Shown: in pieces, positions 1 through 7,889 of the stretch
How the letters are laid out: each line of letters opens with the position of its first letter
Position numbering within the stretch: position 1 is the first letter of the stretch
Assembly: GCA_016938425.1 (NCBI GenBank)
Contig: JAFGUR010000154.1
Coordinates: forward strand, 1 to 19,339
Length of the DNA: 19,339 nucleotides
Reading direction: 5' to 3'
Source: Fusobacteriaceae bacterium
GTDB taxonomy: Bacteria > Fusobacteriota > Fusobacteriia > Fusobacteriales > Fusobacteriaceae
The notes under the pieces: model-generated
Told to the model about the DNA's origin: nothing
Database searches by the model: none
What the model saw: only the letters and a program-made list of their open reading frames with translations
Program-made: the position numbers and the translations under genes

Positions 1-711
1 AGAGGAATTTTTATTAATTATCAAAAAATTAATAAAAGTATTATTGAAATACAAATTAATCTCCCAACTTCAGAAAAAGAAATTAACGATTTTTATAATA
101 TAGTTAAAGAACTTAATACTCAACTTAAAAATATAGAAATATATTTTGTTGAAGAAAATAAAAGATATAAATATAATGAATTTTTAGAGCAAAAAGAAAC
201 AGTTATAGAATTTAGCTTGAATACTCTAAAAAAACAATGTGAAGAAAGTAAAGATGAATATATTATATATACTGCTGCTATGTGGCCTTTAACTATATCT
301 AATAAAGAAAAAGAATTTTTTTTAAACTCTTCACCTTTAAAAGAATTTGAAATATTCTTAAATAGTAAACAAAATATAGATTGCTACTATTCGAAACCAA
401 CTATTTATAAAAACCAAATAAATGATAAATATATTGCAAATTATACATTAACAGATGAATGTTTAAGTATTTTCCCAATAGATGGGAAATTCTTTCTAAA
501 TTTTAACTTACTTAATTTAAATATAGATGAGTTTACTATTCAATTTTTTATATTTTCAGAAAAAAAAGTAATAGACGGATTTTATGATTATAAAAAATTT
601 ATAGCTGAAATAATGAAAAATGATTTTCAATATTTTGACAGTACACATATAATAATTCCACCTTTAAGTAAAAATTATTTGCTCTCCATTCTTGATAAAA
701 TAGAGAAATAA
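1..711 (+). CDS. Hypothetical protein, 5' end outside window
   Basis: The reading frame is open from base 1 to the TAA at 709-711, giving 236 residues, so the gene starts upstream of the window. A TTG at 217 is not a credible start because the frame is open and protein-like before it and no ribosome binding site precedes it. The product looks soluble: no membrane segment, no signal peptide visible, rich in Asn, Lys, Ile and Phe, with alternating charged and aromatic stretches. I do not recognise the family with confidence. The opening residues (RGIFINYQ, then an NLPTSEKEINDFYNIVKEL stretch) are faintly reminiscent of DUF4299-type proteins, but this is a weak impression from memory. The gene ends in a strong hairpin terminator, so it is separate from the downstream two-component operon. 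Confidence 0.75.
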   Translation, partial: RGIFINYQKINKSIIEIQINLPTSEKEINDFYNIVKELNTQLKNIEIYFVEENKRYKYNEFLEQKETVIEFSLNTLKKQCEESKDEYIIYTAAMWPLTISNKEKEFFLNSSPLKEFEIFLNSKQNIDCYYSKPTIYKNQINDKYIANYTLTDECLSIFPIDGKFFLNFNLLNLNIDEFTIQFFIFSEKKVIDGFYDYKKFIAEIMKNDFQYFDSTHIIIPPLSKNYLLSILDKIEK

Positions 712-756
712 CTTATATTTAACTTGTGATATATTCTAACCAATTTTTTGCAAACT

Positions 757-808
757 TAAAATAAAAGCACAAAGTTCATTATTAAGAGCTTTGTGCTTTT
801 ATTTTATT
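757..808 (+). terminator. Strong hairpin terminator after the first gene
   Basis: Bases 757-774 pair perfectly with 789-806 (18 bp, with GCACAAAG opposite CTTTGTGC at its core), extended by a wobble and two more pairs to a loop of about 8 bases at 778-785. The 3' arm runs into TTTTATTTTATT. The arms are A-rich and T-rich on both sides, so it could also act on the other strand. Confidence 0.85.
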
Positions 809-890
809 CACCACACTCTTCATACCTAATCGTATTTCTGAAAAAAGCAGAAAAAAATATATATAAAATGAAAAAAATTGCGAATTAAAT

Positions 891-919
891 TTGACTTTTT
901 TCAGAACAAAAGGTATCTT
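891..919 (+). promoter_or_regulatory. Possible promoter of the two-component operon
   Basis: TTGACT at 891-896 is followed after 17 bp by TATCTT at 914-919. The -35 is good and the -10 matches the consensus in four of six places. It would leave a leader of about 235 bases before the kinase start. In DNA this AT-rich such matches arise by chance, so confidence is low. Confidence 0.35.
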
Positions 920-1164
920 TATAGTGTTGCTCTACTTGAAAAAGTCTATCTTTTCTGGATACCTACTGATTTTTAATTCTAATTTTTATAAATATTGGCT
1001 AAAACCTTTGCAAAATCATTTATTCCATTAAAACAATTTATACGAACAAGAAAATAAATAAGTTACTCTAATACTTCTAAAAAATTTCTAACTTTATAAT
1101 AAAAGCATTAAAATTCTTTATTAGTTTTAATATACTGAATTTTTCAAACAAATTAGGGGGATAT

Positions 1165-2946
1165 ATGAAAATTAATTTTACAATAAAAATAAAATTAGTT
1201 ATTATATTTTTTATTTTAACAACTGTTCCAATTATTGTAGTTGGAACCTTTTCTTATTATCAAGCGAAAAATACTATTTCAAAACTAACAATAGAATCTG
1301 CAATGAAAACAACAGAACAACTTAGCTCTGATGTTAGGAGCATATTCAGTGAAACCGAAATCTTTTTAGAAATTGGGAATCATAAAAGCATTAGACAAGT
1401 TTTATTTGATAAAAAGAATAATTATAATTACGAAAATATTCAAGAAATTTTTAAAGCTTATCGGAATGCTTATAAGCATAATGAGAATATTTTAGACATC
1501 TATATAATAGGTAAAAATAGAAGAGTAATAAGTGAAAAAAAAGGTATATACAGCCTTGAACAAGCCCAATTTGAGGCAAATCCTATATATAATGAAATAA
1601 CTAAAGAATCAAAAAAAATCATGGTTTTGCCAAATTATACTTCAGAATATTTACTTTGCAAAAATATTGGTAACATAATATCCTTTGGAACTACAATAAA
1701 TGACACGGAAACTGGAGAAATTTTAGGAATAATTGCTGTTGATTTTGACACATCAATTTTTGAAAAAATTTGTAATAAAGCTACTGTGGGAGAAAGTGGA
1801 AAATTTTACATTCTTGATAAATCAAATATGCTTATTTTTAATCCTTCAAAACAATATGTAGACCACGTTAGTGACTATAAATGGTATGAAATTTTTAATA
1901 AGAAAAAAGGAAGCACCATTCAAATTCTTTCGGGTGTTAAATACCTTATAGTTAGTGATATCCCTGAAAATCTTGCTTTTGGCTGGAGAATATTTGGTGA
2001 AGTTCCTGTTAGTGAAATAATGAAAGAAGCTTATAATATAAAAAATTTGACTATGAATATGATAGAGATTTGCTTATTATTAAGCCTTATTCTTTTTACT
2101 TTTTTAACTGATATAATCACTAGACCAATTATAACTCTTAAAAATCAGATGCTATCTGCAGAAAAAGGAGATTTAGAGGCCAAAGTAGACTTTAAAGGTA
2201 CAAATGAGTTTTCTGATTTAGGAAAAAGTTTTAATAAAATGATTAAAAAAATTAGAATTTTAATAGACAATAATAACAAAGAACATGAAAAATTGAAAAA
2301 AGCTGAGCTGAACATAATGCAAGCTCAAATAAATCCACATTTTTTATATAATTCTTTGGACGCAATAATTTGGATGGCTGAAGGTGGAGATAAAGAGAAA
2401 ATAATTGATATAGTTAGTGCTCTTTCTGGATTTTTTAGGATTTCTCTTAGTAAAGGGGCTGATATAATTAACTTAGAAAGAGAGATTGAGCATTGTAAAA
2501 ATTATTTAATTATACAGAAAATGAGATATGGAGAACTTTTGTCTTATAGTTTCAATATTGATAAAAGAATTCTTAGCGAAAAAATAATAAAAATAACACT
2601 TCAACCTATTGTGGAAAATGCTATTTATCACGGAATTAAAAATAAAAAAAATGGTGGAAGTGTAAAAATAAGTGCTTTTATGAAAAATGAAGATGAAATT
2701 GAAATTGTGGTAGAAGATAACGGAATAGGCATAGAAGAAAACAAACTTTTAGAGATTAGGAAAACTCTTTTAAAACCAGAATCTATGGAAGAAAATGAAA
2801 ATAATATTAACATTCAAAAAGGGTTTGGAATTAATAATGTGAATGAAAGAATAAAATTATATTTTGGAGAAGAATATGGTTTGAATATTGACAGTACTTG
2901 GCAAGAGGGAACAAAAGTAAGTATCAAAATTCCTATGGTGAGGTGA
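1165..2946 (+). CDS. YesM-type membrane sensor histidine kinase
   Basis: This is a 593-residue membrane sensor kinase of the LytS/YesM class (His_kinase family), which pairs with AraC-type response regulators and usually controls carbohydrate uptake. Seen in the sequence: membrane segment about 11-31, an extracytoplasmic sensor region of about 265 residues (probably dCache fold), a second membrane segment about 297-317, a HAMP linker about 318-370, then the phospho-acceptor motif QINPHFLYN with His392. The ATPase domain follows, with the N-box Asn485, the DNGIG box at 518-522 and a GFG glycine box at 553-555. The start is ATG with AGGGGG five bases upstream. The stop is three bases before the regulator start, so the two are co-expressed. 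The ligand is unknown; the adjacent importer suggests a sugar or a sugar-loaded binding protein (inference). Confidence 0.93.
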   Translation: MKINFTIKIKLVIIFFILTTVPIIVVGTFSYYQAKNTISKLTIESAMKTTEQLSSDVRSIFSETEIFLEIGNHKSIRQVLFDKKNNYNYENIQEIFKAYRNAYKHNENILDIYIIGKNRRVISEKKGIYSLEQAQFEANPIYNEITKESKKIMVLPNYTSEYLLCKNIGNIISFGTTINDTETGEILGIIAVDFDTSIFEKICNKATVGESGKFYILDKSNMLIFNPSKQYVDHVSDYKWYEIFNKKKGSTIQILSGVKYLIVSDIPENLAFGWRIFGEVPVSEIMKEAYNIKNLTMNMIEICLLLSLILFTFLTDIITRPIITLKNQMLSAEKGDLEAKVDFKGTNEFSDLGKSFNKMIKKIRILIDNNNKEHEKLKKAELNIMQAQINPHFLYNSLDAIIWMAEGGDKEKIIDIVSALSGFFRISLSKGADIINLEREIEHCKNYLIIQKMRYGELLSYSFNIDKRILSEKIIKITLQPIVENAIYHGIKNKKNGGSVKISAFMKNEDEIEIVVEDNGIGIEENKLLEIRKTLLKPESMEENENNINIQKGFGINNVNERIKLYFGEEYGLNIDSTWQEGTKVSIKIPMVR

Positions 2947-2949
2947 AAA

Positions 2950-4071
2950 ATGCATAAAGTTTTTATAGTAGAAGATGAAGAAATTTTAAGAGAAGGAATG
3001 AAAAAAAATATTAATTGGGAAGAAGCTGGTTATGAATTTTCTGGGACTGCAAAAGATGGGGAGGAAGCACTAACATTAATTAGAGAATGTATGCCAGATA
3101 TAATTATTACAGACATTAAAATGCCATTTATGAACGGGTTAGAAATGAGCAAAATTATAAAAGAAGAAAATCCATCTATAAAAATAATAGTTTTAACAGG
3201 TTATGATGAATTTGATTTTGCAAGAGAAGCTATCTCAATTGGAGCAGATGAATATTTACTAAAACCTTTTTCTGCTAAAAAATTATTAAATTCATTAAGT
3301 CAAATTTCTGAAAAAATAATAAAAGAAAAGGAAGAAAAAGTTTTAACTTATGAAAAATATATACTAGAAAAAGAATTATTAAAAACTTTTGAAAATAAAG
3401 GTGAAAATATTCAAGAGTTTTATAAAAATGATAATGAAATTATTGAAGATTTTTTCAAATTTGGGAAATTAACTGAAATAGATAGTTTTGTAAATAACTA
3501 TGTTAAAAATCTTAATGAATCCTCTATAAACTCTTACATTTATACTTACTACATATTCATGAATTTATTTATGAGTACATCCAAATTTCTAAAAAATATT
3601 GGAGAAGTGAAATTGGAAGATATTTTTCCTGAAATTAAAGACATAGAATTTTTTTGTATTGAAACCCATAATGATAATCGTCTAAAAGAAGCAATAAGAG
3701 ATATTTTTTTTAAAGTAATAAATTTTAGAGAAAATCATAAAACTGATAAATATGGAGCCATTATTGAAGAAGCTAAAAGTTTTATAAGAAAAAACCTATC
3801 AAACCCAGATTTATCATTAAATTTAGTTGCTTATAATATCCACGTAAGCCCAAATCATTTCAGTAGTATTTTTAAAAACTCCACTGGAGAATCCTTTACA
3901 GATTTTCTTATTAAAATAAGAATTGAAAAAGCTAAAGAACTTTTAAATTCTACAACACTAAAAACATATGAAATTTCAGAAAAAATTGGCTATCCTGACT
4001 CCCATTATTTTAGTTATATATTTAAAAAAAATACTGGTTTAACTCCTAGTGAATTTAAGAAAAATTCTTAA
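2950..4071 (+). CDS. YesN-type response regulator, REC plus AraC HTH
   Basis: This 373-residue protein is a transcription factor phosphorylated by the kinase encoded just upstream. The receiver domain covers about 1-120, with the acidic pair Glu8/Asp9, phospho-acceptor Asp55 in the TDIKMP motif, Thr83 and Lys105 in the KPF motif. A middle helical linker of about 150 residues follows. The last 100 residues form a double helix-turn-helix AraC/XylS domain, with LVAYNIHVSPNHFSSIFK as the first helix pair and IGYPDSHYFSYIFKK as the second. The start ATG lies three bases after the kinase stop and uses the GGTGAGG that overlaps the kinase end. No terminator was seen before ytfQ, but a new -10 box and direct repeats are present there, so its likely target is the importer that follows (inference). 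Confidence 0.93.
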   Translation: MHKVFIVEDEEILREGMKKNINWEEAGYEFSGTAKDGEEALTLIRECMPDIIITDIKMPFMNGLEMSKIIKEENPSIKIIVLTGYDEFDFAREAISIGADEYLLKPFSAKKLLNSLSQISEKIIKEKEEKVLTYEKYILEKELLKTFENKGENIQEFYKNDNEIIEDFFKFGKLTEIDSFVNNYVKNLNESSINSYIYTYYIFMNLFMSTSKFLKNIGEVKLEDIFPEIKDIEFFCIETHNDNRLKEAIRDIFFKVINFRENHKTDKYGAIIEEAKSFIRKNLSNPDLSLNLVAYNIHVSPNHFSSIFKNSTGESFTDFLIKIRIEKAKELLNSTTLKTYEISEKIGYPDSHYFSYIFKKNTGLTPSEFKKNS

Positions 4072-4091
4072 TTTTGTTCTAAATCCAAAAT

Positions 4092-4150
4092 AAAAGTATA
4101 AAAACAAACCAAATAAGTATCAAAGTCCATTTATTTTGATAAATTATAAT
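4092..4150 (+). promoter_or_regulatory. Candidate regulator operator and ytfQ promoter
   Basis: A perfect TATAAT lies at 4145-4150, but no recognisable -35 lies 16-18 bp upstream of it. Instead two direct repeats with AAGTAT cores at 4094-4099 and 4115-4120 are spaced exactly 21 bp. Aligned more widely they read AxAAGTATxAAA at 4092-4103 and 4113-4124. The downstream copy overlaps the -35 position. Two half-sites two helical turns apart, next to a poor -35, is the usual design of AraC-family activator sites. That the YesN-type regulator binds here is inference. Confidence 0.5.
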
Positions 4151-4206
4151 AGTATACTCGTAATAGGAATAGCCGAAAGGCAAATAAAAACAAGGAGGAA
4201 TTGAAT

Positions 4207-5154
4207 ATGAAAATAAGCAAAATTTTGCTTACAGCATTAATGGGTATTATGTTATTTAGTGTGGCAGCAAACGGAGCAACAAAGAAAATTGTTTTAGGTT
4301 TTGCACAAATTGGAGCGGAAAGTGGATGGAGAACAGCAGAAACAGCTTCTGTAAAATCTGCAGCTAAAGCAGCGGGCATAACACTTAAGTTTTCAGATGC
4401 ACAACAAAAACAAGAAAACCAAATTAAAGCAATCAGAAGTTTTATAGCTCAAAAAGTTGACGTTATAGCCCTTGCACCAGTTGTTGAATCTGGTTGGGAC
4501 ACTGTTTTACAAGAAGCTAAAAAAGCTAAAATTCCTGTAATAATTGTTGATAGAACTATTAAAGTAAAAGATCAAAGTTTATATGCTACTTTCGTAGGAT
4601 CAGATTTCCCTTTAGAAGGAAAAAACGCTGCTATAGAAATGGCTAAACTTCTTAATGGAAAAGGAAATATAGTTGAGCTTCAAGGAACTGTTGGTTCATC
4701 TGCTCAAGTTGATAGATTAAAAGGTTTTGCTGATGAAATTGCTAAATCTCCAAATATTAAAATGCTAGCTTCTCAATCAGGAGATTTTACAATAGCAAAA
4801 GGTAAAGAAGTTATGGAATCTTTCCTTAAAAAATATGGAAATAAAATAAATGGTTTATATGCACACAATGATGACATGGCTCTTGGAGCAATTCAAGCTA
4901 TTGAAGAATTTGGGTTAAAACCAGGAGTAGATATTAAAATAGTATCTATTGATGGTGTAAGAGGAATATTTGAAGCTATGGCAGCAGGAAAAGCTAATGT
5001 TACTGTTGAATGTAATCCATTACTAGGTCCTCAAATTATGGATACTGCTAAAAAACTTGCAGCAGGACAATCAGTTCCTAAATGGATAAAATCAAATGAA
5101 GGAATTTATAGAATGAATACTGCTAAAAAAGAACTTCCTAAAAGAAAATACTAA
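4207..5154 (+). CDS. ytfQ: Periplasmic galactofuranose-type sugar-binding protein
   Basis: This is the substrate-binding protein of the sugar ABC importer encoded downstream, family 4 periplasmic-binding (LacI-like fold). The E. coli homologue YtfQ binds galactofuranose; the exact sugar here is not decided by the sequence. I chose ATG 4207 (315 residues) because AAGGAGG ends eight bases before it; the TTG at 4201 is too close to that site. A signal peptide covers about 1-24 with an ANGA cleavage motif before TKK and no lipobox Cys, so the protein is free in a periplasm. Family-typical stretches include GFAQIGAESGWR near the mature N-terminus, the APVVESGWD and NDDMALGAIQAI segments and SIDGVRG. 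It is followed by a hairpin terminator, consistent with higher expression than the transporter genes. Confidence 0.92.
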   Translation: MKISKILLTALMGIMLFSVAANGATKKIVLGFAQIGAESGWRTAETASVKSAAKAAGITLKFSDAQQKQENQIKAIRSFIAQKVDVIALAPVVESGWDTVLQEAKKAKIPVIIVDRTIKVKDQSLYATFVGSDFPLEGKNAAIEMAKLLNGKGNIVELQGTVGSSAQVDRLKGFADEIAKSPNIKMLASQSGDFTIAKGKEVMESFLKKYGNKINGLYAHNDDMALGAIQAIEEFGLKPGVDIKIVSIDGVRGIFEAMAAGKANVTVECNPLLGPQIMDTAKKLAAGQSVPKWIKSNEGIYRMNTAKKELPKRKY

Positions 5155-5169
5155 TCAAATACTAAGGAT

Positions 5170-5201
5170 ACCGCTAAGGATTTTTCCCTAGCGGTTTTTT
5201 T
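5170..5201 (+). terminator. Hairpin terminator or attenuator between ytfQ and ytfR
   Basis: ACCGCTA at 5170-5176 pairs with TAGCGGT at 5189-5195. Two further G-C pairs follow across one mismatch, and a run of seven T ends at 5201. It is a standard intrinsic terminator. Because ytfR, ytfT and yjfF need ytfQ function, partial read-through is the likely design. Confidence 0.85.
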
Positions 5202-5252
5202 ATACTTATATAAAATTATAAATCTTAATGTAATAGTATAAAGAAAAATGTA

Positions 5253-5276
5253 GCAAAGCACTTTTCTTGTGCTTGC
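5253..5276 (+). other. Hairpin in the ytfR leader
   Basis: GCAAAGCAC at 5253-5261 pairs with GTGCTTGC at 5269-5276 with a single bulged A and a seven-base loop. It lies 52 bases upstream of the ytfR start and is not followed by a T run, so it is not a terminator. It could protect the 5' end of a processed transporter transcript. No convincing separate promoter was seen between the terminator and ytfR. Confidence 0.45.
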
Positions 5277-5328
5277 GAGACTATAAAATTTAGGAAAATG
5301 AATACTTGAAAAAAAGGAGGGATTGTTA

Positions 5329-6834
5329 ATGAAAAAAGTTCTAGAAATGAAAGGAATATACAAAAGTTTCCCTGGAGTAAAAGCTCTTTCTAATGTAGAT
5401 TTAACTCTCTATGAAGGTGAAATTCATGCATTAATGGGAGAAAATGGTGCGGGGAAATCTACATTGATTAAAGTATTAACTGGTGTAGAAAGTATAGATT
5501 CGGGAAAAGTTTTTTTAGAAGGAAAGGAAATAGTCGCAAATTCTACTAAAGAGGCGCAAGAATTAGGAATAAGTACTGTTTATCAAGAAGTTAATCTTTG
5601 CCCAAATTTATCAGTAGCAGAAAATCTATATATTGGAAGAGAAATTATAAAAAAAGGGTTTATTGATTGGAAAACTATTAATAAAAAAGCTAAAGAAAGC
5701 CTTAAGAAAATCAATATTGATATAGATGTTACACGAACACTTGATTCTTATTCAGTTGCTATTCAACAAATGGTTGCAATAGCAAGAGCAGTAGATATTG
5801 ATGCTAAAGTTTTAATTTTAGATGAACCTACATCTAGTTTAGATAGTGAAGAAGTAGAAGAATTATTTGAAACGATGAGAAAATTAAAAGAACAAGGAAT
5901 AGCCATTGTTTTTGTTACACATTTTATGGATCAAGTTTACCGAGTGTCTGACAGAATTACTGTATTAAGAAATGGTGAATTAGTTGGTTCTTATAGTGTT
6001 ACAGAACTTCCAAGAGTTCAGTTAGTTGCTAAAATGATTGGAAAAGAATTTGATCAACTAGAAAATATAAATCAAAATAAAGAAGATAAAACTTTAATCT
6101 CAGAAATATTTCTAGATGCAAAAAATATTTCTAATAAAGGAGTTATAGATAGCTTTGATTTTAATATTTTTAAAGGTGAGATTTTAGGCCTTGCCGGATT
6201 ATTAGGTTCTGGAAGAACTGAAATAGCTAGACTACTTTACGGTATTGATAAAAATGATAATGGTTCTACAAAAATTAAAGGGAAAAAAGTTAATATTAAA
6301 AATCCAATAAATGCAATTAAACATGGATTATCTTTTTGCTCTGAAAATAGAAAAACTGAGGGAATAGTAGATAATTTGAGTGTTAGAGAGAATATAATTT
6401 TAGCTCTTCAAGCTAAAAAAGGGTTATTAAACAACATATCGAGAAAAGAACAGGAAGAAATTGCTGATAAATATATAAAACTTTTAAATATAAAAACATC
6501 TGGCCCTGAACAACTTATTAAAAACCTTAGTGGAGGAAATCAACAAAAAGTTTTACTTGCAAGATGGCTTATAACAGAGCCAGACTTACTAATTTTAGAT
6601 GAACCTACAAGAGGTATAGATATTGGTGCAAAAGCTGAGATACAAAAATTAATTGTAGAGTTAGCTGAAAAAGGAATGTCGATACTATTTATTTCATCAG
6701 AATTAGAAGAAATGGTTAGGTGTTGTAACAGAGTGAAAGTATTGAGAGATAGAGTTATTGTAAATGAATTAATTTCTAATGAAATTTCAGAAAATTCTAT
6801 TATGAAAACTATAGCAGGAGGGCAGGGATTATGA
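5329..6834 (+). CDS. ytfR: Sugar ABC importer ATPase, two-domain
   Basis: This 501-residue protein is the energising subunit of the importer, with two fused ATPase domains as in RbsA/MglA/XylG. Domain 1 has Walker A GENGAGKST at 37-45, the degenerate signature YSVAIQQ and Walker B LILDEPTSSLD. Domain 2 has GLLGSGRTE in place of Walker A, with Arg instead of the catalytic Lys, then the canonical signature LSGGNQQK and LLILDEPTRGID. The Lys loss in domain 2 is usual for this family, not a defect. I chose ATG 5329 because AAGGAGGG ends seven bases before it; a TTG six bases upstream sits too close to that site. Its end overlaps ytfT by four bases (ATGA), implying translational coupling. Confidence 0.93.
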   Translation: MKKVLEMKGIYKSFPGVKALSNVDLTLYEGEIHALMGENGAGKSTLIKVLTGVESIDSGKVFLEGKEIVANSTKEAQELGISTVYQEVNLCPNLSVAENLYIGREIIKKGFIDWKTINKKAKESLKKINIDIDVTRTLDSYSVAIQQMVAIARAVDIDAKVLILDEPTSSLDSEEVEELFETMRKLKEQGIAIVFVTHFMDQVYRVSDRITVLRNGELVGSYSVTELPRVQLVAKMIGKEFDQLENINQNKEDKTLISEIFLDAKNISNKGVIDSFDFNIFKGEILGLAGLLGSGRTEIARLLYGIDKNDNGSTKIKGKKVNIKNPINAIKHGLSFCSENRKTEGIVDNLSVRENIILALQAKKGLLNNISRKEQEEIADKYIKLLNIKTSGPEQLIKNLSGGNQQKVLLARWLITEPDLLILDEPTRGIDIGAKAEIQKLIVELAEKGMSILFISSELEEMVRCCNRVKVLRDRVIVNELISNEISENSIMKTIAGGQGL

Positions 6835-7889
6835 AAATAGAAAAAATAACTAAATCCAGAATATTTTTACCACTAGTAATTTTAGGAATTGTAATTTTAT
6901 TTAATTTATTATTTAATAGGTCTTTCTTTAACATTACTATTAAAGATGGTCATTTTTTCGGGAGTCTTATTGACGTCCTAAACCGTTCTACTTATCTAGT
7001 TTTATTAGCAATAGGACTAACTTTAGTTATTGCAACTGGAGGTGGAGGAATAGATATCTCTGTGGGTGCTGTTGTTGCAATATCTGGTGCTGTGGCTGCA
7101 GCTTTGTTTGCTGAAAGTGAAACTCCAGCAATTGGAATTTTTCTAGCAATTGGAATTTCTCTCTTAGTTTCAATGCTATTTGGAGCATGGAATGGTATTT
7201 TAGTAGCAAAAATTGGTGTCCAACCGGTAGTTGCCACTTTAATATTAATGGTGGCTGGTAGAGGAATTGCACAGCTTATCACTGATGGTCAAATATTATA
7301 TATAAAATATCCTGCTTTCTTTTTTCTAGGAAGTAATGGATATATATTAGGACTCCCATTTTCAATATATATAGCTTCCTTTGTTTTCATAATAACAATG
7401 ATAGTTCTTAAAAAAACAGCACTAGGGCTATTTATAGAATCAATTGGGTGTAATTCTGTTTCAAGTAAAATTGCAGGAATAAATGTAAATAAAATAAAAT
7501 TTCTAACTTATGTTTTTAGCGGCTTATGTGCTGGAATAGCTGGCCTTTTAATTGCTTCTAATGTAAAAAGTGCAGATGCAAATAACGCAGGGCTTTTTAT
7601 GGAACTTGATGGTATTCTTGCAGTTGTTATTGGAGGAACTTCACTAAAAGGAGGAAGATTCTACTTACCTGGAAGTATTGTTGGAGCAATAACAATTCAA
7701 TGTTTAACAACCACTATGTACTCAATAGGTGTTTCTCCGTATGTAATGACTTTTGTTAAATCTCTAGTAATTATAGGAATATTTTTTATTCAATCAGAAG
7801 AAATTAAAGCCTTAATAAAAAATAGAAATAATATAAAGAAAAAAGAAGAGGTTGTAAAAGAAATTAAAGTTCAGGAGGATTCTTTATGA
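6831..7889 (+). CDS. ytfT: Sugar ABC importer permease YtfT
   Basis: This 352-residue protein is one of the two membrane subunits of the importer (BPD_transp_2 family, as in RbsC). It begins with a short basic cytoplasmic segment and has about eight to ten hydrophobic helices. The family stretches GGGGIDISVGAVVAISG and VIGGTSLKGG are present; the latter is part of the loop region conserved near the ATPase contact. The last 30 residues form an unusual Lys/Glu-rich hydrophilic tail (KNRNNIKKKEEVVKEIK). It starts within the end of ytfR and overlaps yjfF by four bases, so the three genes are one translational unit. A GGAGGG stretch in the ytfR end serves as its ribosome binding site. Confidence 0.92.
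   Translation: MKIEKITKSRIFLPLVILGIVILFNLLFNRSFFNITIKDGHFFGSLIDVLNRSTYLVLLAIGLTLVIATGGGGIDISVGAVVAISGAVAAALFAESETPAIGIFLAIGISLLVSMLFGAWNGILVAKIGVQPVVATLILMVAGRGIAQLITDGQILYIKYPAFFFLGSNGYILGLPFSIYIASFVFIITMIVLKKTALGLFIESIGCNSVSSKIAGINVNKIKFLTYVFSGLCAGIAGLLIASNVKSADANNAGLFMELDGILAVVIGGTSLKGGRFYLPGSIVGAITIQCLTTTMYSIGVSPYVMTFVKSLVIIGIFFIQSEEIKALIKNRNNIKKKEEVVKEIKVQEDSL

Larger units (their letters stand above)
712..1164. other. 453-bp intergenic region before the two-component operon
   Basis: It holds the terminator at 757-808, a possible promoter at 891-919 and several inverted repeats. TTCTGAAAAAAG at 836-847 is the exact reverse complement of CTTTTTTCAGAA at 895-906. The same right arm can instead pair with TGAAAAAGTC at 937-946 (893-903 as left arm, one unpaired T). 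AGGTATC at 911-917 matches GATACCT at 958-964. I see no credible open frame with a ribosome binding site here. The stretch from about 970 to 1150 is AT-rich with only a weak 7-bp inverted repeat (1107-1113 with 1125-1131). Confidence 0.6.

Noticed and set aside
217..711. TTG at 217 as the start of the first gene
   Set aside because: The frame is open and protein-like from base 1 and no ribosome binding site precedes 217, so the gene begins outside the window.
6193..6240. Loss of Walker A lysine in the second domain of YtfR as a defect
   Set aside because: Arg in this position is normal for RbsA/MglA-type sugar ATPases, where one site is degenerate.
7126..7159. Short tandem repeat AGCAATTGGAATTT in ytfT
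   Set aside because: It encodes two similar hydrophobic helix turns (AIGI and AIGIS) in a permease and needs no separate explanation.
6992..7282. Antisense open frames inside ytfT
   Set aside because: They mirror the hydrophobic coding strand of ytfT (Gln/Leu- or Ala/Pro-rich) and have no supporting start signals.
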